64,000 nucleotides of DNA from assembly GCF_963675165.1 (NCBI RefSeq), contig NC_087378.1, forward strand, positions 4,893,205 to 4,957,204, read 5' to 3'. The stretch's first letter is position 1. Every line of letters begins with the position of its first letter. This DNA is from Halichondria panicea (lineage: Eukaryota > Porifera > Demospongiae > Suberitida > Halichondriidae). This document shows, one piece after another, positions 33,341 through 44,626 of the stretch. The notes under the pieces are model-generated. The model was given only the letters and a program-made list of their open reading frames with translations. It had not been told where the DNA came from and ran no database searches. The position numbers and the translations under genes were made by a program.

Positions 33341-35624
33341 TGCCGATGCTCCCCAATAGCTCAGTTGCTACAACAATCAATGTGCTTTAAAATCAGTTCG
33401 CACAACCCATAAACCTACTTTAAAATCGGTTTCGGCTGCTGTATCAAAACAAAATCAAGGTTAATTGCCTGAGCTGCACAGCGCCTCAATTGCTCAGCCT
33501 AATCGAGGCACGTATGTCGTACCTCCTCTGAGCTGATTGGGGACTAGAAACTGCTCGTTATGCCTCAAGGCGTAGCCGCACGAGGGATACGGTAACGCTA
33601 ACTGTGTGTCTATCTGTCTGTGTTTCTAAACGATTGCAATGAGACGAAAACTAACAGCTCGTTCTCTTGGATTTTGATTATTAGCAAACTAAAGCTGCTA
33701 GTTTGACTCACATTGAAGGTCTCTTTAGAATCTTTTGTAGCATTATTAGTTTGTTCGCATAAAGTTTCTATTCAACTTATGAGTTAGCCTTGCACTAAAG
33801 CGCTAGCTTTTTATTAGCTACAGGAGTTGCTAAAGCAAATAATAAGGGGTGTAGACACACCCCTTATTCTAATGCGATCCTGGCAGAGAATCAATTTTCT
33901 GTTTCTTGAGGTCAGGCCTGGGAAGCTACAAAACATTTACAAGGATACCGTATACAATAGATTCATGTACACAATTAAGGTTACAGTCAACCGTTTGCTC
34001 ATTAATTATTCATGAGCTAGATCTAGTGATCTTTTCCAGCTAGAATGAGCTGGAAGTCCAGTTGAAACGCAGTAGTCATTTCATGGCTCGAATAGACATT
34101 TTTACTATAAAGCTTAGGTACAGTCTACTGTAGCTTCACTATATGCAGGGCGGGTCGAAGAGATATTTTGAAAAAAGGCTACTGAAAGCTCACAAGAGGC
34201 TGTTTTCCTTGGCTCTGGCCGCCATTTTAAGTGGAGTTAGTCTACATAATTATTATTATTTTGTGAGAGTTTGTTGGCCTGGAAAGAAAAAAACGCTTCG
34301 ACCCGCCCTCCAGAATGGTAAGAAGCATCATATAAGACCAAGAACACAGAGCTAGAAGTGTTTTTGGAAGTTTAAAATGACTACTAGTTTTGTGTTGTTT
34401 CTAGTAACTTGATGATCGCTCAGAGCTTCCACTGGAAGATGTTTTGAAGATTGATACTTGTCATACAGATTGATACACCGATATATTTATCATGTATGTG
34501 CTTCAAACTTCTCTTATGGCATTTATAGTTTCACAAAAATCATTATAAGAAAATCATGAATATTCATGAGCAAACTGTTTACCGTAACCTTAACCTATAG
34601 ATATAATCACTTCTGCTGATTTTAATGTAAAATTCATTATTCTCACACTCTAATACTTTATGAGCGAAAGCAGTTGAATCGCATGAAACTTTATCTCCTT
34701 TTTTGAGCGGAATCATTGCACATGACTGTGTAGACTGTGTACAAGTGTACTGCACCACCATTAATTTTAATCAGGCTCTTGTAAGTGCGGTTGCCACACT
34801 TTTCCAGCAGTGCATACTGTTTCCTCTTCTGTCTGATACACTATACACTGGAGCATGGTTGAAAGCCAGCACATGCTATCCATTTTCAAAACGGGTTATA
34901 TAACATTTTTCTTGTACAGTAGCAGCTCTCCTGGTGTTCTAGAGTTTACGTCGTTTAACAAAAATTATTATTGCCAGACGATTGTTGCATGTTTTGTTCC
35001 TAGTCACACAGAACTCTACCTCTTGGCTATGCTGAACGTTGTAAAGAAAAGGGAGCAATTGTTCGGTTTTTGATGGCAATTCCTCAGGAGAACACATCAT
35101 TAATTTTTAATGGCTTGCAGTCAGACATTGAAACCAACGCTGTAAAGAGAAGCATTAATATTATTGTTTGGTTTTTGATGGCAGTACTGTAGCTTTTCAT
35201 GAGAATATCTAATCTCGACACGGTTGTTTCATTGACCCCTCTTGCGCATACGCAAACCGAGGCATAATGATTTAATGCAATCTGTCACTGTTATGTATTT
35301 TATCCTACTTAGCTGCGTAATAGAGTATAATTATATAATCGCAATAAATTATTTGTCGCATAGTGAGTCACACATAAATTCTAGTAACTGCATGAATGCA
35401 ATAGGAGGGGCATCCCATCCCCCCTTTCTCGATTCACCCTGCTAGTATTCAATAGCCAATGCTCTATGACTATGGGGAAATAGACAACACAACATGCAAT
35501 TTTTTAGCGAAGCCTATAATTATATCGCAGCACCTCTGGTTGCTTGATTTATGGTCAGGTTTCCCTGTATGAGTTGGGTGTTTAAATCAATGCTCAATGC
35601 TGAGTTGGTCTTATGTCTTTCCAG
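33341..35624. other. CDK4/6-like intron 5, last part
   Basis: Holds a type-1 repeat (33557-about 34000), the MITE at 34144-34314, a stray piece of the type-1 tail (CACTCTAATACTTTATGAGCG, 34645-34665), and a minus type-2 head at about 35239-35268. The remaining open frames show no recognised domain. Confidence 0.5.
34144..34314. mobile_element. MITE with GGGCGGGTCGAAG ends
   Basis: AGGGCGGGTCGAAGAG at the left and CTTCGACCCGCCCT at the right form inverted ends about 170 bp apart. A lone end occurs at 53644-53658. The 70-codon open frame inside it is a by-product. Confidence 0.75.
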
Positions 35625-35763
35625 TGTTATTGGCACTCCAAGAGAAGAAAGCTGGCCGCAACAAACGCGAATTGATCTAAGCTTGTTTGTTGTTGTGGAT
35701 CCTCAGCCTTGGACAAAGTTGTTAAAGAAAGAATGTGGCCTTTCTGCACATGATTTACTGTCG
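35625..35763 (+). CDS. CDK4/6-like: CDK4/6-like kinase, exon 6
   Basis: Residues 252-298: VIGTPREESWPQQTRIDLSL...WTKLLKKECGLSAHDLLS. IGTPxEExWP matches the IGLPxEDDWP of CDK4/6. Acceptor TTTCCAG, donor TCG/GTAAGT. The segment between WP and the C-terminal helix is diverged. Confidence 0.9.
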
Positions 35764-35911
35764 GTAAGTACATGTAATTAAAATCTCCTGTCCTCTTAAT
35801 TTACAAAATTACCTGTGTCAACATACATGATGGACTGTGTGCCCTGTTTGTAAACGTTTTTTGCCCTTGCATTTGTAGAATGCACTAACTGCATGTCATT
35901 GATTGTTGCAG

Positions 35912-35995
35912 AAGTTCTTGCAGTTCGAAGTTTTGAAGAGAATTTCAGCCCAAGATGCTATCCAGCACGAGTACTTCAGTGACAGAGAGGTTTAA
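35912..35995 (+). CDS. CDK4/6-like: CDK4/6-like kinase, exon 7 and stop
   Basis: Residues 299-325: KFLQFEVLKRISAQDAIQHEYF ending DREV and TAA. KRISAxxAxxHxYF is the conserved end of the CDK fold. Acceptor TTGTTGCAG. There is no extension after the kinase domain. Confidence 0.92.
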   Translation, partial: KFLQFEVLKRISAQDAIQHEYFSDREV

Positions 35996-36117
35996 AGACA
36001 ATGATCCTCACTTATATAATTATTAATTGACCAAATTCTCCAATGTTCTTCTCCATAAAGAATTATTATCACGAACTATAAATAATTATACAGTATACTA
36101 ATAAATTACTTTAAGAC

Positions 36118-36123
36118 AATAAA
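36118..36123 (+). terminator. Poly(A) signal of the CDK4/6-like gene
   Basis: AATAAA, 123 bp after the stop codon and before the SPAG17 stop on the other strand. Confidence 0.6.
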
Positions 36124-36278
36124 GTGCTGTTATAAGTTTGAACGTTCTAAGCGTTGTATTGTTCCTTTTGCATAACCTGTGATAGTGGTAGTCAAGGAAA
36201 GTCTCTTTAGTTTTTGTGTGTAATAATGAATAATTATTAATTATTATACTTGTGAGGAAATTTTTATACTGCGACCAA

Positions 36279-36467
36279 TCACACTATTGTCAACTTTATA
36301 CCTCTTTGCCCTGTATACATTTTACCTGTCGAAAGGATATTAGCTTTAATAAGCAGCAGCTGAGTGTTCTTTTCTGTACAAATTTCCAGTGTGTGGTTCA
36401 ACTCTCCTCCATCACTTTTCGTGGCATAAAGCTCAACGATGGCTAGTCGAGACATCCCAGGAGCAAT
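36279..36467 (-). CDS. SPAG17: SPAG17, last exon (C-terminus)
   Basis: SPAG17 (PF6 in Chlamydomonas) is a large scaffold of the C1a projection of the central-pair apparatus in motile cilia. This exon encodes IAPGMSRLAIVELYATKSDG...LNHTLEICTEKNTQLLLIKANIL, the second half of the C-terminal Ig-like domain, followed by 15 residues and TGA. Splice acceptor TTGATCAG (minus strand) with phase 0. The stop lies 283 bp from the stop codon of the convergent kinase gene. No canonical minus-strand AATAAA was seen. Confidence 0.92.
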   Translation of the reverse strand: MAPGMSRLAIVELYATKSDGGELNHTLEICTEKNTQLLLIKANILSTGKMYTGQRGIKLTIV

Positions 36468-36578
36468 CTGATCAACAAAGAAATCGCACACACCATGACA
36501 TTATGTAATGGTGATCAGGCTTAAATGTGTGTTCTCTAAGACAGAGTCCAGGCTACGTGTACTATTTTCTGAACATAC

Positions 36579-36800
36579 CTGTCCTGGAGAATAGCGAACT
36601 TTTAAGCCTGTAGCAGGATGGGGTTGCCTAATCCTAAATCTACAAGGATGGACTCCAACATTCTTGAGGGTAAGGCTCACATGGTATTTTCCCCCTTCTT
36701 GAAGTGTGCCAAAATTTATCTCACTTGGAGAAATTTCCACTTGTTGCAGCAGACTGAGAGGTGTAGTGGGGAGGACGCATATAGCTCCAGCAGTCCGGGT
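36579..36800 (-). CDS. SPAG17: SPAG17 exon: C-terminal ASH-like domain
   Basis: 74 codons, phase 0 at both ends. ISPSEINFGTLQEGGKYHVS, then LKNVGVHPCRFRIRQP and TGLKVRYSPGQ, reproduce the most conserved stretch of SPAG17 (FGxLxEG...LKNxGVxxCRFRxxQP). This is the strongest evidence for the identity of the gene. The fold is the ASH/MSP-type Ig domain common in ciliary proteins. Confidence 0.95.
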
Positions 36801-37668
36801 CTGAAATATTATTAGCATTATGAGTAATACTGTATAATGTTAGTAAGAGCATGCGCCTATAATTATAGGGAAAAGAGCAGGCCTCTACGTGTCTATTATC
36901 CAGATGCGCTTATAGAGATTAACCACGTCCATGACATTTCAATGAAGCAAATCTCCATTAGTTAGCTCGATCGTTGTCTGCAAGAAGTTCCCTGTTTTAT
37001 CACCACCCTTAATTAAGCGCACATCAACTAATAGGCGCATACTGGTTAGCAGACCAAGAGCCTTGATAGAGAAGGCGCATAGTTTTCTGCACAAGTTCTC
37101 TGCCCAACAACTGGTCTCCACACTTCTTTATAGATCTCTTTCACTACCGGTAGTTGTATAAACGAGCTGTTAGTCAGAGCAAGTCTGAGTGACAAAGCTA
37201 ACATCTATATAATTATACTGAGCTACAGGTACATCCTGGTGCTCTGCCACCATACAGGCATACTAACTATGTTCCTCTGTCAGCTGGTATATACACGGTA
37301 CTTCTCCTCTATCTACTTGTGTTGTCATGTACGACTGGCATGGTTCAAACATCCGATCTACCTACGTAACGGTACTTACGTGTACTGTCCTACAGTCCCA
37401 AAAATTTACCTAGCAATAATTATATTCACCGATTTCATGATCTGGTGTGCAATACGGTACTTGAATGTGGTTTTAAATGCATTTTTGCATTTTCCAATTA
37501 TCCGCAAATACACATTCATATTTTTAGCAGAAATTAATGCATGGTCATCTCGGAATTTGGGACACAGTTCCAATGAGCCGTGATACTCAGGAAATAATAC
37601 TTGAGGGTACAAAATTCACTATTATAAACACATAGGTTTTAATTCCACACACTAAACAATGAACATAC
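36801..37668 (-). other. SPAG17 intron near the 3' end
   Basis: Carries a repeat (37170-37390) that recurs at 59041-59250 (GCAGAGCAAGTCTGA..., CCATACAGGCATACTAACT). The minus frame at 36939-37121 and its neighbour (LPVVKEIYKEVWRPVV) look mildly protein-like; an optional exon cannot be excluded, but phases join without it. Confidence 0.5.
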
Positions 37669-38973
37669 CTTGGAAACTTTTTCTGTGCTGGTAATGCTGC
37701 CATTACTAGAGAAAACGTCTTTCGTCAAAAAAGGTGGAAGGCGCCGAGTACTGACCGTCTTTGCTTTATTTGGTAGAGAGGAACAAATTTCTTTTTTGTT
37801 AAGCTCAGCATTCACAAATGAATACACGGGAACATGCTGCTTTCGTAGCACATTTTTCAAATGGTTTTGATCCCACATAATGTTTTGGATCGTCATATTT
37901 TGCGGGAGTATTTCTCTTGAGCAATTCAGGGTTATGATGGCTTTACAAGAACAAGCTTGATTGTACTTAACAAATAACTTATCTTTGTCTACTCCCATTT
38001 TGTAGCCTGTTTCTTGCTCGGAGGATATTCTTTCCTTCAACACGTTTTCCGAATTTGTTGTGCTCACCCATGTTAGATAAGAACCAATTAAAGCTAAGAC
38101 ATTTTCTTTGATTTCAGACGTAACCGATTGTTTCTGAATATATCGTTTATACGTAATGAATTGTGGAACGTCGTTGTATTCTGCCTTTGCACCAATGTAA
38201 TGACGGTGGGATAAAACATCTAGCCCATTGCCAACGCTTGTTCCAAACCTTATTTTTTTACTTCTTTCACTCTCTATACTTCCATGTACTTGATCACATC
38301 CTGTTTTGCGACTCTTGTCACTGATGTTGTCTGGAACCATCGCTTGAAGCTTGTACATAGGTTGTTGGTGCTCTTTATGTTGTTCCATAATTGTTGTAAC
38401 AGTTCCAATTGCTAACACTTCTTTGTCCACAACAGCATGTACACTAGGATGACGATGTAAGCAATCAGCATCCAGCAATTCTGCACATTGTCCACTCCTA
38501 TCAATTGTAAAAAATCGGGGTTCAAAAGCAGCGGTGCTGTCTCCATTGTTGAACTTAACACATGATCCCTTTCCTAATCTGTCCACAGAAATGGAATCGT
38601 GACCCTCAGAATCACAGCCAGTCAATATGTCATCTACTCCGTTGTGGTTGAGCGAGTACTGCTCGTCTCCATTACGATACACCACTTTACCTTTTGCATC
38701 AATATTGAGACAGCAACTTTTATTTGTGCTTACAGAGTAGCTTCCATCAGCACTACAGCTAATCTTAACAGTACCAGAAAGATTAACAGTACAGATGCCA
38801 GTTGCAACATTGGTTGATATGTTTGCATATCCAGGAGACTCAGTTAGTACAGTGGTCACTCCTAAGCCAAATTTGGTCACAGCAGTGCATCTAATTCCAT
38901 CCACAAACTGTATAACAGAAGAGCCATCTGGTTTATAAAGCAGTGTAGCACCATCCTCACGTGAAATATGTTC
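37669..38973 (-). CDS. SPAG17: SPAG17 large exon (435 codons)
   Basis: Phase 0 at both ends. Starts EHISREDGATLLYKPDGSSVIQFVDGIR, the counterpart of the family's GTVVKYMLDGSTQILFADG segment. Short Gly/Asp-rich turns of the type DGSYS, DGIR and NGDEQ, spaced every 20-40 residues, continue the family's beta-rich middle. QFITYKRYIQKQSVTSEIKENV near residue 270 aligns with the family's conserved QFIQHEV helix. The last 100 residues are low in conservation. It is unusual for this gene that so much sits in one exon. Confidence 0.9.
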
Positions 38974-39037
38974 CTGTAAATGTACGAAAGAAAAATAATA
39001 TAAAATTAAAGATGATGAGAACCATAATATAGCTTAC

Positions 39038-40960
39038 CTCTTGGGACACTGGGTCGGTTGTTTTGAAAACATTCAAAGGCTGCAGGAAAAAAACCTTGTT
39101 CTTCGTCGAATTCACATCATTTTGTTGTGTAGGTATCGATTCTTGTTCATCGCCTTCTATATTAGAACTGCTATCACTATAATCTTCACCTTTCCACAAG
39201 TATCGCTTTCCAAGTGGGGTGGTAACTAACCAAATCTTTCTGTTTTGCGGTATACAAAGACATTTATCTGCAGCTTCAGAGCTACGAATATCTGCAGCAG
39301 CTTCAAGTTGGCTGGGATCAGTTGTTCCATTAATGATATACTGTTTCTCAAACAGATCTTGATTAGTCTTAGTAGCGGTTTCAAAGATAGAACCACCAGG
39401 GCAAACAACAATAATCGTCCCTTCGATCAAAAACCGAACGATATACCCATTTGGTAGGTAACATCGCTGCTTTTCTTCTCGAAAAACTCGTTTGGTGCTT
39501 GTTTTTTCACTACACGTGTATCCTTGACAAACAGCCACACCTGGAGAGCATTCTTCAGAATCATGTAATATTTGGCAATGTATGTGGAGACCTGCTTTAG
39601 TTGTTGCAAACAGCTGCTGATCCTTATTGTTAATGGATATAATCTCACATTTAGCCTGATATTGTTTGCCTGCAGCTTCCTTTTGCTTCATATGCTGCTC
39701 ATCAAGTAGTCTATGATGTTCCAACAAATGTTGTTGCTGCTGTTCTTGCTGTTTCTTACTCAATTTTAACGGAGATGATCCAAACTGAGGGAGAGATTGC
39801 GAAGAAGGTGATGTCGACTGTTCCTCGAGAATTTTAGGTTTTGTCGGTAGATATGGAAGATTGCCATTAGCTTTTGGACCATAACAACTCAAACTTAACG
39901 CTACGTCGTTCTCAATCGATGCGTACAAACTAGCTGAAAGAAGATTTGGAGGCAGGTTAAGATTATCGAATTGGGCAGTGAGTTCGGATTGAGTTTCAAT
40001 ATCCTTCCACTGTAAGCTACTCCTAATGATATGGTGCTCATGAAGAACAGAAACCATAACAGAACGACATCCTTCAGCAACCATGTACTTTCGACTATGT
40101 GCCACAATTCCACCGGTCATAAAGAAAGTATCCATCGACTCTTCCCCAATTATAGCTCGACCATCAAAATCGTAACCAGATAGCTTTGTTGCCTCAGGTG
40201 CACCTATTGTTTTTTCGTCTGGCTTGAACTCACTTTGTTGAGAACTTGTCTCCAAACTACTATTTATTATTGGCTGTACCTGTTCACTTTTATGCAATCT
40301 TTCAGTAGAAGAGAAGAGCTCTACATACGAACCATATTTTTCAGCGAGGTTAACTAAGTAGCTCTGAAAACCTACGTTGGAAGCTGCGACTATTGAAACA
40401 TTTGAAGTACACGCTGTACAGCCATCATAGCCAGTGTGTGCTACGATAACGTTAGCATTGTTGTTTTTGCAGTGATAAACACACATGTAAGGATGCGTTT
40501 CCTGTATGCTCTGTAATGTTTGCATCAATTCTTCCTTAGAGATTAGCTGTTGAACACAGAAGCTTTCTAGATTCTGGAGAAAACTAGCTTTAGTCTCGGA
40601 TACTTGAAACGGACTAGTTCTTTTGCTAGTCATAAGCTTGTGGTTCGTTGAAGTACTTCTTTCACAAATAGGAAATAGAAGGCATTCTAATGACATAATA
40701 AGCAAAGCAAATTCCAAATGAGGCACAGTTATTTCATCTGATGATGATAAGTCTCTCATCAATTTCAGCGAAGCCTCTTCTTGGAAGTTACTGCTGCTTG
40801 ATGGAAATATGTACCTAGCCAAATCGGAGAGCAAAATCATTTTGCGGTGAATATCACTAATCCTAATCTGTTCGGAAGGAGTCAAAGAAGTCACGAAAGT
40901 ACGGGAAATACCATCTGTAGCAGAAATCATTGGTACTTGTTTGAGACCGTCATCCTCTAT
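39038..40960 (-). CDS. SPAG17: SPAG17 largest exon (641 codons)
   Basis: Phase 0 at both ends; starts IEDDGLKQVP after CTTTTCTAG and ends TDPVSQE before GTAAGC. Around residues 130-190 it has LQSIQETHPYMCVYHCKNNNANVIVAHTG and ASNVGFQSYLVNLAEKYGSYV, matching the family's conserved LHSNVGFRNYLELVAK. QQEQQQQHLLEHHRLLDEQHMKQKEA near residue 425 is a Gln-rich coiled coil, where SPAG17 relatives carry a charged Glu/Lys stretch. The later part repeats the Gly-rich beta motifs (NGYIVRFLIEGTIIVVCPGG). Confidence 0.9.
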
Positions 40961-42183
40961 CTAGAAAAGCAAGAAAAGCATGCAACGAGAGATTTACATA
41001 ATTATTGTGGCTTGCGTGGGCAGATCAAGAACACCCAAGAGCAATATTTGTACATGTAGAGGGAAATTTTCATGAGGTGCAAAATTTTAGCGTTTTTTGA
41101 GGGCAGATCAGTTAATGCGAAAATTAAAACTGCACACACCAGTATTTCACATGCAAAGCTGCTGGGTGTGGTTCCCTGGTATTGAAACGTGATTATATTA
41201 CAACCCACGAAAAACATTTCTAAGGGATCTCGAACCAAATAGCGAAAATTTGCACCAATTGGCACAAGCTATAATTTTTGCGATCTATATACCAGATTGA
41301 AATGCTTAGTGTGCACATACCGCCTGAGTTATGCGCATTGAAGTTGTAAAACAACAGCATTGAGAAACGCCCACTCAAAGATTGCTAAATTAGGAAAAGT
41401 AAGGTAATGGTGGCTGCTTAGACAAAACGTTTTGGTGGAAAGAATTGGATTCAGAGCATCAGATTTTGCAGAGAGGTAGTAGAAAGACGGCAGATAACTA
41501 TAAGCCAAGAACAAATTTATGAGATTATACACTGTAGTCTATACTGGCTATTGTCTGTTTTCCCAGAGCCTGTCACCTAATTATTATGGTATCAGATTTG
41601 GAATGCGAGATTGCGAGGTTTAGAGACATATTTCAACTTAGATAGCTCTAAAAACCTTTATTTTTATGAAAAATTGTACTCATTAATATATTCATGAGGC
41701 AACTTGTAGCACACAACATTTGGGGTCTTAGGGCATACTGTGTATGTATTATTGATAATTAAATATTTTTACCTACCACAAATACAATACGCTGCGCAAA
41801 CAACTAGTACTAGGCCTAGTTGTTCGCTTAACTGTTATAAAAGCGAGCACTCGGCCTGGGATCGAGGCTAGCGTTTTCTAACCTTGTAGAACAGAGACTG
41901 CAAATGGTGCGTCTTTGTAGATGTAGAGCTATAGCTGAACATAGCCACATCATTACTAAGACCAGTCTAGCTACGATACACGAGATGACTACTCACTAGG
42001 ATTGTTTTCCAACACTTTTCTGCAAATGTACTTGTAACGTGTAATGGTAAATAGCAGTAATACGGTATATTTAGCAAAGAGCTGTTAAAATATTACTTAT
42101 GCTATTGTGCACCGGGAGCATGCATTTTCTATTTACTGTACGAGTCAGACTAATGATTATAGTCACTTTAAAATTCAACATAC
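40961..42183 (-). other. SPAG17 intron
   Basis: Holds an inverted relative of sequence at 44640-44860 (CGCCCACTCAAAGATTG...) and part of the dispersed repeat of 25690-26130. A lone GGGATCGAGGCTA end of the TAG...CTA family is at 41857-41870. No gene was seen. Confidence 0.5.
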
Positions 42184-42273
42184 CTTCAATTCCTGCAGGA
42201 GGTCACTGATTTCATGTTCAAGTGTATTTTCTTTTAGAAATTCGACTGTGTTAATCGACTTACACAAGCATAC
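42184..42273 (-). CDS. SPAG17: SPAG17 exon (30 codons)
   Basis: VCLCKSINTVEFLKENTLEHEISDLLQELK, flanked by CTTTTAAG and GTATGT, phase 0 both sides. It follows the MLEQ exon directly, where the family has MLEQV followed by a variable linker. Confidence 0.82.
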
Positions 42274-42337
42274 CTTAAAAGCAGAAATGCAAGTTTATAA
42301 TAGATGTCGAAGATACAATTCTAATCAAAATGTGTAC

Positions 42338-42437
42338 CTGTTCCAACATTGCATCCATTATAAGTGGAATTGTACAGCACTCCTCAGGAATTCCGCTTAA
42401 AACGTTACGATACAGGGCATCGTCACATGGATATGCA
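42338..42437 (-). CDS. SPAG17: SPAG17 exon with IPLIMDAMLEQ motif
   Basis: One base completing a split codon, then AYPCDDALYRNVLSGIPEEC followed by IPLIMDAMLEQ. This matches the conserved YYNYLL...SVPLMLHCMLEQV of SPAG17. Acceptor TTTCCATAG, donor GTACAC. Confidence 0.9.
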
Positions 42438-42874
42438 CTATGGAAATAGAAAATAAATACCAGTACAGTTGATACTAACAGGGTATAATTGCTAAGTGCC
42501 ACACACATCTCCACACATCTCCATTTACATACATATGTGACAGGCTCTGGGAAAACAATGGAGCAGATATCGGTATTGAGCAATAGCCAGATTTATAGGC
42601 TACAGTGTATAATCTCATAAATTGACTTATAGCTAGGCCAAGCCAACTTAATTACATGCTTCACAGATGCAAGCGGGTCTCTTTTTGTGAAAATCAAAAA
42701 AACCCACAACCACCCACTCCATACCCTTATAAGGCTTATTTGTGACCACAACTTACCAGTGTGGTTTGGGAAGCCTACTAAAATTTCTCTAAAAACACCC
42801 ACTCTCCCTTCATTTTTATTTTATTTTTTTACAGGCCTAGCTGGTCTAATGAAAGTCCGTGAAACATGTTATTA
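42438..42874 (-). other. SPAG17 8.3-kb intron, first part
   Basis: This intron spans 42438-50786 and is filled with the elements listed below. The first 430 bp show nothing recognised. Confidence 0.5.
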
Positions 42875-43233
42875 CCGTATATCTTCTAATTTATCGGACA
42901 CTTCTAATTACCCCGGACACTCTTTGGGCAATTTTCGCTGTTCTAATACTCAAGTGCTTTAATATAATATTACTTTTGTTCTAAATATCCGGACAATACC
43001 GAGTTACATTCATAGACGGCAAGTAACTAAGACTTAGAGTGCTGCAGTTAGATAGCTTTGAGTAGCTAGTTTTAGATAGCTAGTGCAACTATTAAGTCGC
43101 ACACTGTTCTATTAAACTTAGCTAGCTCGCATGCAGCTGCTAATTATTCCGGACACTTCGCATGCTCTATAAAAATCTGTTCCAATTATACCCGGACAAT
43201 TTCCATTATTTTTTGCTGTCCGATAATATACGG
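42875..43233. mobile_element. TA-target MITE, CCGTATATC family
   Basis: Starts CCGTATATCTTCTAATTTATCGGACA (first 20 shown: CCGTATATCTTCTAATTTAT) and ends TGTCCGATAATATACGG, with TA on both sides. Internal CCCCGGACACT-type repeats recur on both strands. Confidence 0.78.
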
Positions 43234-43902
43234 TAAGTTGATTCGGCCTTATCTACAGTGACAGTTCTGCCCACAGTGGTCGGCAGTGGTCGGTACCGAC
43301 CACTGCAGCTCTACAGACGACCACCAATTACCTCTCTGCGACCACTAGTATTACTATACAGCTAGCTAGCTGTAGCTGCAGCTGTTCTGAGTCTGCAGCA
43401 CTACTGCATGCTTACTCAGCAATAATCATGTGCCACAAAAAGAAAAACAATAATAATGTCTATTCTGAACTATTTTAGACTAGTGCTACATCCAAAGACT
43501 TCAGAGATAGACAGTAGTCCTATACTTCTAAGAGGAGATGCCCAGAAACTGATTCCAGTGCTAGATATTTAGTGCTAGCAGCTAGTGCAAGTGATGATGA
43601 TGCAGTTCAACCAGGAGTTGCATATTTTGATGCTGATGAGTCAAGCCACTCCACAGCAAGTGGGAGAGGAGCAAGTGGGAGAGGAGGAAAGTAGGCCATA
43701 AGATTTGCAAATGACTGGCTTTGCATGGGCTTCAAAAAGAAGAAAGGACTAACAACAATCTGTGATTCAATGTTAATTAAAACATCAGTAAATGTTCTGG
43801 TGTAATTTGTCTCTAGAATTGCTGAAATTGAATGTAGCACTCAAATTTTCCAGATCACCCTCTTGTAGTCTAGCCACGACTCAACTCATCCTGGGCAGAA
43901 CC

Positions 43903-44617
43903 TAGTCTCGCGAGCAGACGTGGGAGGGAGGGAACGTCTGGTCATTATTGCAGCAATTCCGTGGCCCCTGCCAGAATGTTGGCAGTTGCCAATCAGATTT
44001 GTCTACGTAGATAGTGGGCGGTAACACCCCGTATATTTTCCTATTGTAGCATAAAATGAACGTGAAAAGAAGGATTATTGACTCTAGCAAGGCTAATTTT
44101 AATGTTGATACCTGGCTGCGAAGGAACTCGGTTACAAGGAGCTCAAGAGCTAGCTAGCTAGTTGGGCGGAGCCCGACCGTCCCTGACGGGAGGTCGGGTT
44201 GCAAGCCTATCTGGGATTTGTTCTAGCGCCACTATAGTGGTGCCCTATCAGATTGCAGCATTTTTCACGTGGCTTGGTTACACTTCCGCTTGCATCTAGT
44301 TGCAAAACCGCATGCAGTATTGCTGTGCCATCCTGTGGTTTGCACGTCATCAAGTCGGTTAACACCCACTTGAGAATAATAATATTCATAGCAGTACTAC
44401 ATAATGCGCAGAACAAATTCCAGATAGGCTTGCAACCTGACCTCCCGTCAGGGACGGTCGGGCTCCGCCCAACTACTAGCTAGCTGCGAATGAAAATATT
44501 TGTCTACATGTGAATTTGGTTAATTAACAAAATAATATCTTGCACGTGACTACATTCCTCAGTGCCATGGAATTGCTGCAATAGTGACCAGACGTTCCCT
44601 CTAGGACAAGTCTGCTA
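43903..44617. mobile_element. TAG...CTA element, perfect 9-bp TSD, carrying a nested MITE
   Basis: Flanked by GGCAGAACC (43894-43902, 44618-44626). The inverted ends include GCAGACGTGGGAGG / GGGAACGTCTGGTCA...TTGCAGCAATTCC. About 312 bp of another MITE (44163-44474) interrupts it. Confidence 0.9.
44163..44474. mobile_element. Nested MITE with inverted ends of about 65 bp
   Basis: TTGGGCGGAGCCCGACCGTC through GCAAGCCTATCTGG is repeated inverted at the right (CCAGATAGGCTTGC ... CGGGCTCCGCCCAA). The arms are nearly perfect, suggesting recent insertion. Confidence 0.88.
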
Positions 44618-44626
44618 GGCAGAACC

